DNA of 5,880 nucleotides from an uncultured Clostridia bacterium (lineage in GTDB: Bacteria; Bacillota; Clostridia; RUG12999). The stretch covers positions 1 to 5,880 of the forward strand of contig CALLNG010000414.1 of the NCBI GenBank assembly GCA_938005345.1, written 5' to 3'. The notes beneath the pieces are model-generated. The model saw only the letters and a list, made by a program, of their open reading frames with translations, searched no databases and had not been told where the DNA came from. This document shows positions 4,495 through 5,880 of the stretch, piece after piece. Positions within the stretch are counted from its first letter, which is position 1, and the number at the start of each line of letters is the position of its first letter. The position numbers were made by a program, and so were the translations under genes.

Positions 4495-5880
4495 ATGTGT
4501 TTGAGAAACATGGGGATGGAAAATAAACCAAAAGAAGAATGCGGCGTATTTGGTATTTATGACAAGAGCGGCAAGGATTGTGCCCGCACCATTTATTATG
4601 CGCTGTATGCATTGCAGCACCGCGGACAGGAGAGCTGCGGCATGGCGGTTAATGATGATAACCATATTTTTTGCCACAAAGATTTGGGGCTCGTGCCGGA
4701 TGTATTCAGTGATTTTGTCATTTCCCAGATTAAAGGGAATATTGGGATTGGGCATGCGCGCTATTCCACGACTGGAGAAAATACCAGGGAAAACGCACAG
4801 CCTTTGGCGAGCAAATATGTCAAAGGTACGCTGACAATTGCACACAACGGGAATTTAATTAATGCGGCGCAGCTACGTATGGAACTGCAAAAGCAGGGCG
4901 CTATTTTCCAGTCAACGAACGATACGGAAGTGATTGCCTACCTGATTGCCAAAGAGCGTCTGGAATCTAAGTCTATTGAGGAAGCAGTTGCAAAGGCTGC
5001 GTTGAAACTAAAAGGATCGTTTGCACTGGTGGTCATGAGTCCGCGTAAACTCATTGCACTGCGTGACCCGTTGGGTATCCGTCCGCTTTGCATGGGTAAA
5101 ATCGGGGATGATGTGACGGTATTTTCCTCCGAAAGCTGTGCGCTGGACTCTATCCGGGCAGAGTTTGTGCGGGACATTCAACCTGGCGAAATGGTGGTCG
5201 TGCGTCCGGACAACATGGAATCTATTCAATATGCACCGGCAAAAGATTCGGCTCTTTTCGTGTTTGAACATATTTATTTTGCCCGGCCGGACAGCGTGAT
5301 TGATGGACAGAGCGTGTATGAAGCACGCAAGCTGGCAGGGAAACTGCTGGCACAGCAGCACCCGGTGGACGCGGACATTGTCATTGGTGTGCCAGATTCC
5401 GGACTATGCGCGGCGATGGGATATGCGGAAGAATCCGGTATCCGCTACGATTTGGGTTTGATGAAAAACCGGTATATTGGCCGGACTTTTATTCAGCCCT
5501 CTCAGGATATGCGTGAGCGCAGTGTGGACATCAAGCTAAATGCGATGGCTACCTGCGTGAAAGGTAAACGGGTTGTTATGGTGGATGACTCCATTGTCCG
5601 CGGAACGACCATGCGCAACATTGTCATGATGCTCAAAGACGCAGGGGCGAAGGAAGTGCATGTCCGTGTGAGCTCACCGGAATTCCTGTGGCCTTGCTAC
5701 TATGGCACGGACATTCCCAACCGGGAACAGCTCATTGCCTGTAAATATTCCGTAGAGGAAATTTGCGAGCGTATTGGTGCAGATTCCTTAGGATTTTTGA
5801 AACTGGAAAGCTTGCCGGAAATGGTGCCAAATTTGAAACTGCATTTCTGCGATGCCTGTTTCTCCGGTAAATACCCGGGC
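4495..5880 (+). CDS. purF: amidophosphoribosyltransferase (glutamine PRPP amidotransferase), 3' end outside window
   Basis: PurF makes phosphoribosylamine from PRPP and glutamine, the committed purine step. 462 residues are visible, probably lacking the last 20-30. ATG 4495 is 8 nt after GGGAGG (4481-4486); ATGs at 4510 and 4516 are less well placed. Residues 1-15 look like a propeptide, cleaved to expose Cys16 of CGVFGIY as the Ntn nucleophile. The glutaminase domain has LQHRGQES, HARYSTTG (87-94) and HNGNL (117-121). The transferase domain has FARPDS (262-267), KNRYIGRTFIQPSQ and the PRPP loop VVMVDDSIVRGTT (360-372). Propeptide and sequence resemble the B. subtilis iron-sulfur type. Cys401, Cys452 and Cys455 match three cluster ligands, but Phe255 stands where the fourth (B. 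subtilis mature Cys236) is expected. Confidence 0.97.
   Translation, partial: MCLRNMGMENKPKEECGVFGIYDKSGKDCARTIYYALYALQHRGQESCGMAVNDDNHIFCHKDLGLVPDVFSDFVISQIKGNIGIGHARYSTTGENTRENAQPLASKYVKGTLTIAHNGNLINAAQLRMELQKQGAIFQSTNDTEVIAYLIAKERLESKSIEEAVAKAALKLKGSFALVVMSPRKLIALRDPLGIRPLCMGKIGDDVTVFSSESCALDSIRAEFVRDIQPGEMVVVRPDNMESIQYAPAKDSALFVFEHIYFARPDSVIDGQSVYEARKLAGKLLAQQHPVDADIVIGVPDSGLCAAMGYAEESGIRYDLGLMKNRYIGRTFIQPSQDMRERSVDIKLNAMATCVKGKRVVMVDDSIVRGTTMRNIVMMLKDAGAKEVHVRVSSPEFLWPCYYGTDIPNREQLIACKYSVEEICERIGADSLGFLKLESLPEMVPNLKLHFCDACFSGKYPG

Noticed and set aside
4550..4834. A + strand frame of 94 codons inside purF
   Set aside because: It is out of frame with the well-conserved PurF glutaminase domain and shows no family features.
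4351..4845. Long - strand frames antisense to purC and purF, and similar ones opposite rpsD, rpoA, rplQ and purE
   Set aside because: Each lies opposite a secure conserved gene. None gives a recognisable protein, so they are shadows of the coding strand.
1..5880. A mobile element, CRISPR array, defence system or other accessory island
   Set aside because: No transposase, terminal repeats, repeat array or foreign-looking gene cluster is present. The window is two core operons.

Overview
The window is a housekeeping stretch of a Firmicutes chromosome, most likely class Clostridia. Three things point there: the gene order rpsM-rpsK-rpsD-rpoA-rplQ (in Bacillus subtilis rpsD lies elsewhere), an RpoA and L17 that read as clostridial or bacillar, and an adjacent purE-purC-purF operon. 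Strong AGGAGG-type ribosome binding sites precede nearly every gene. I cannot assign a family or genus from sequence alone. Every gene is on the + strand.

Bases 1-2749 hold the 3' end of the alpha (S13) ribosomal operon: the tail of rpsM, then rpsK (S11), rpsD (S4), rpoA (RNA polymerase alpha) and rplQ (L17). Spacing is tight (about 37-48 nt) except for an unusual 257-nt spacer between rpsD and rpoA. That spacer holds small inverted repeats and an open frame that overlaps the rpoA start codon as ATGA. The operon ends at a strong intrinsic terminator at 2765-2806.

Bases 2807-3015 appear to be empty spacer. A good extended -10 sigma-A-type promoter at 3016-3044 then opens a de novo purine operon. 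A leader of about 98 nt contains no riboswitch I recognise. It is followed by purE (N5-CAIR mutase family), purC (SAICAR synthetase, 14 nt downstream) and, after a 104-nt gap with an 11-bp hairpin, purF (glutamine PRPP amidotransferase), which runs off the right edge about 20-30 residues short of its expected end. PurF makes the first committed intermediate, phosphoribosylamine; PurE and PurC perform the carboxylation rearrangement and the aspartate addition later in the same pathway. purK is not in the window.

No mobile element, CRISPR array, RNA gene or unknown multi-gene system is visible. The points worth a second look are: PurF is of the Bacillus, iron-sulfur type by sequence but has Phe where one of the four cluster cysteines is expected; PurE differs from the E. 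coli and B. subtilis class I pattern in its substrate loop and has no purK partner beside it; the rpsD-rpoA spacer is long; and the purE start region carries ATGs in all three frames plus a possible near-leaderless upstream frame.
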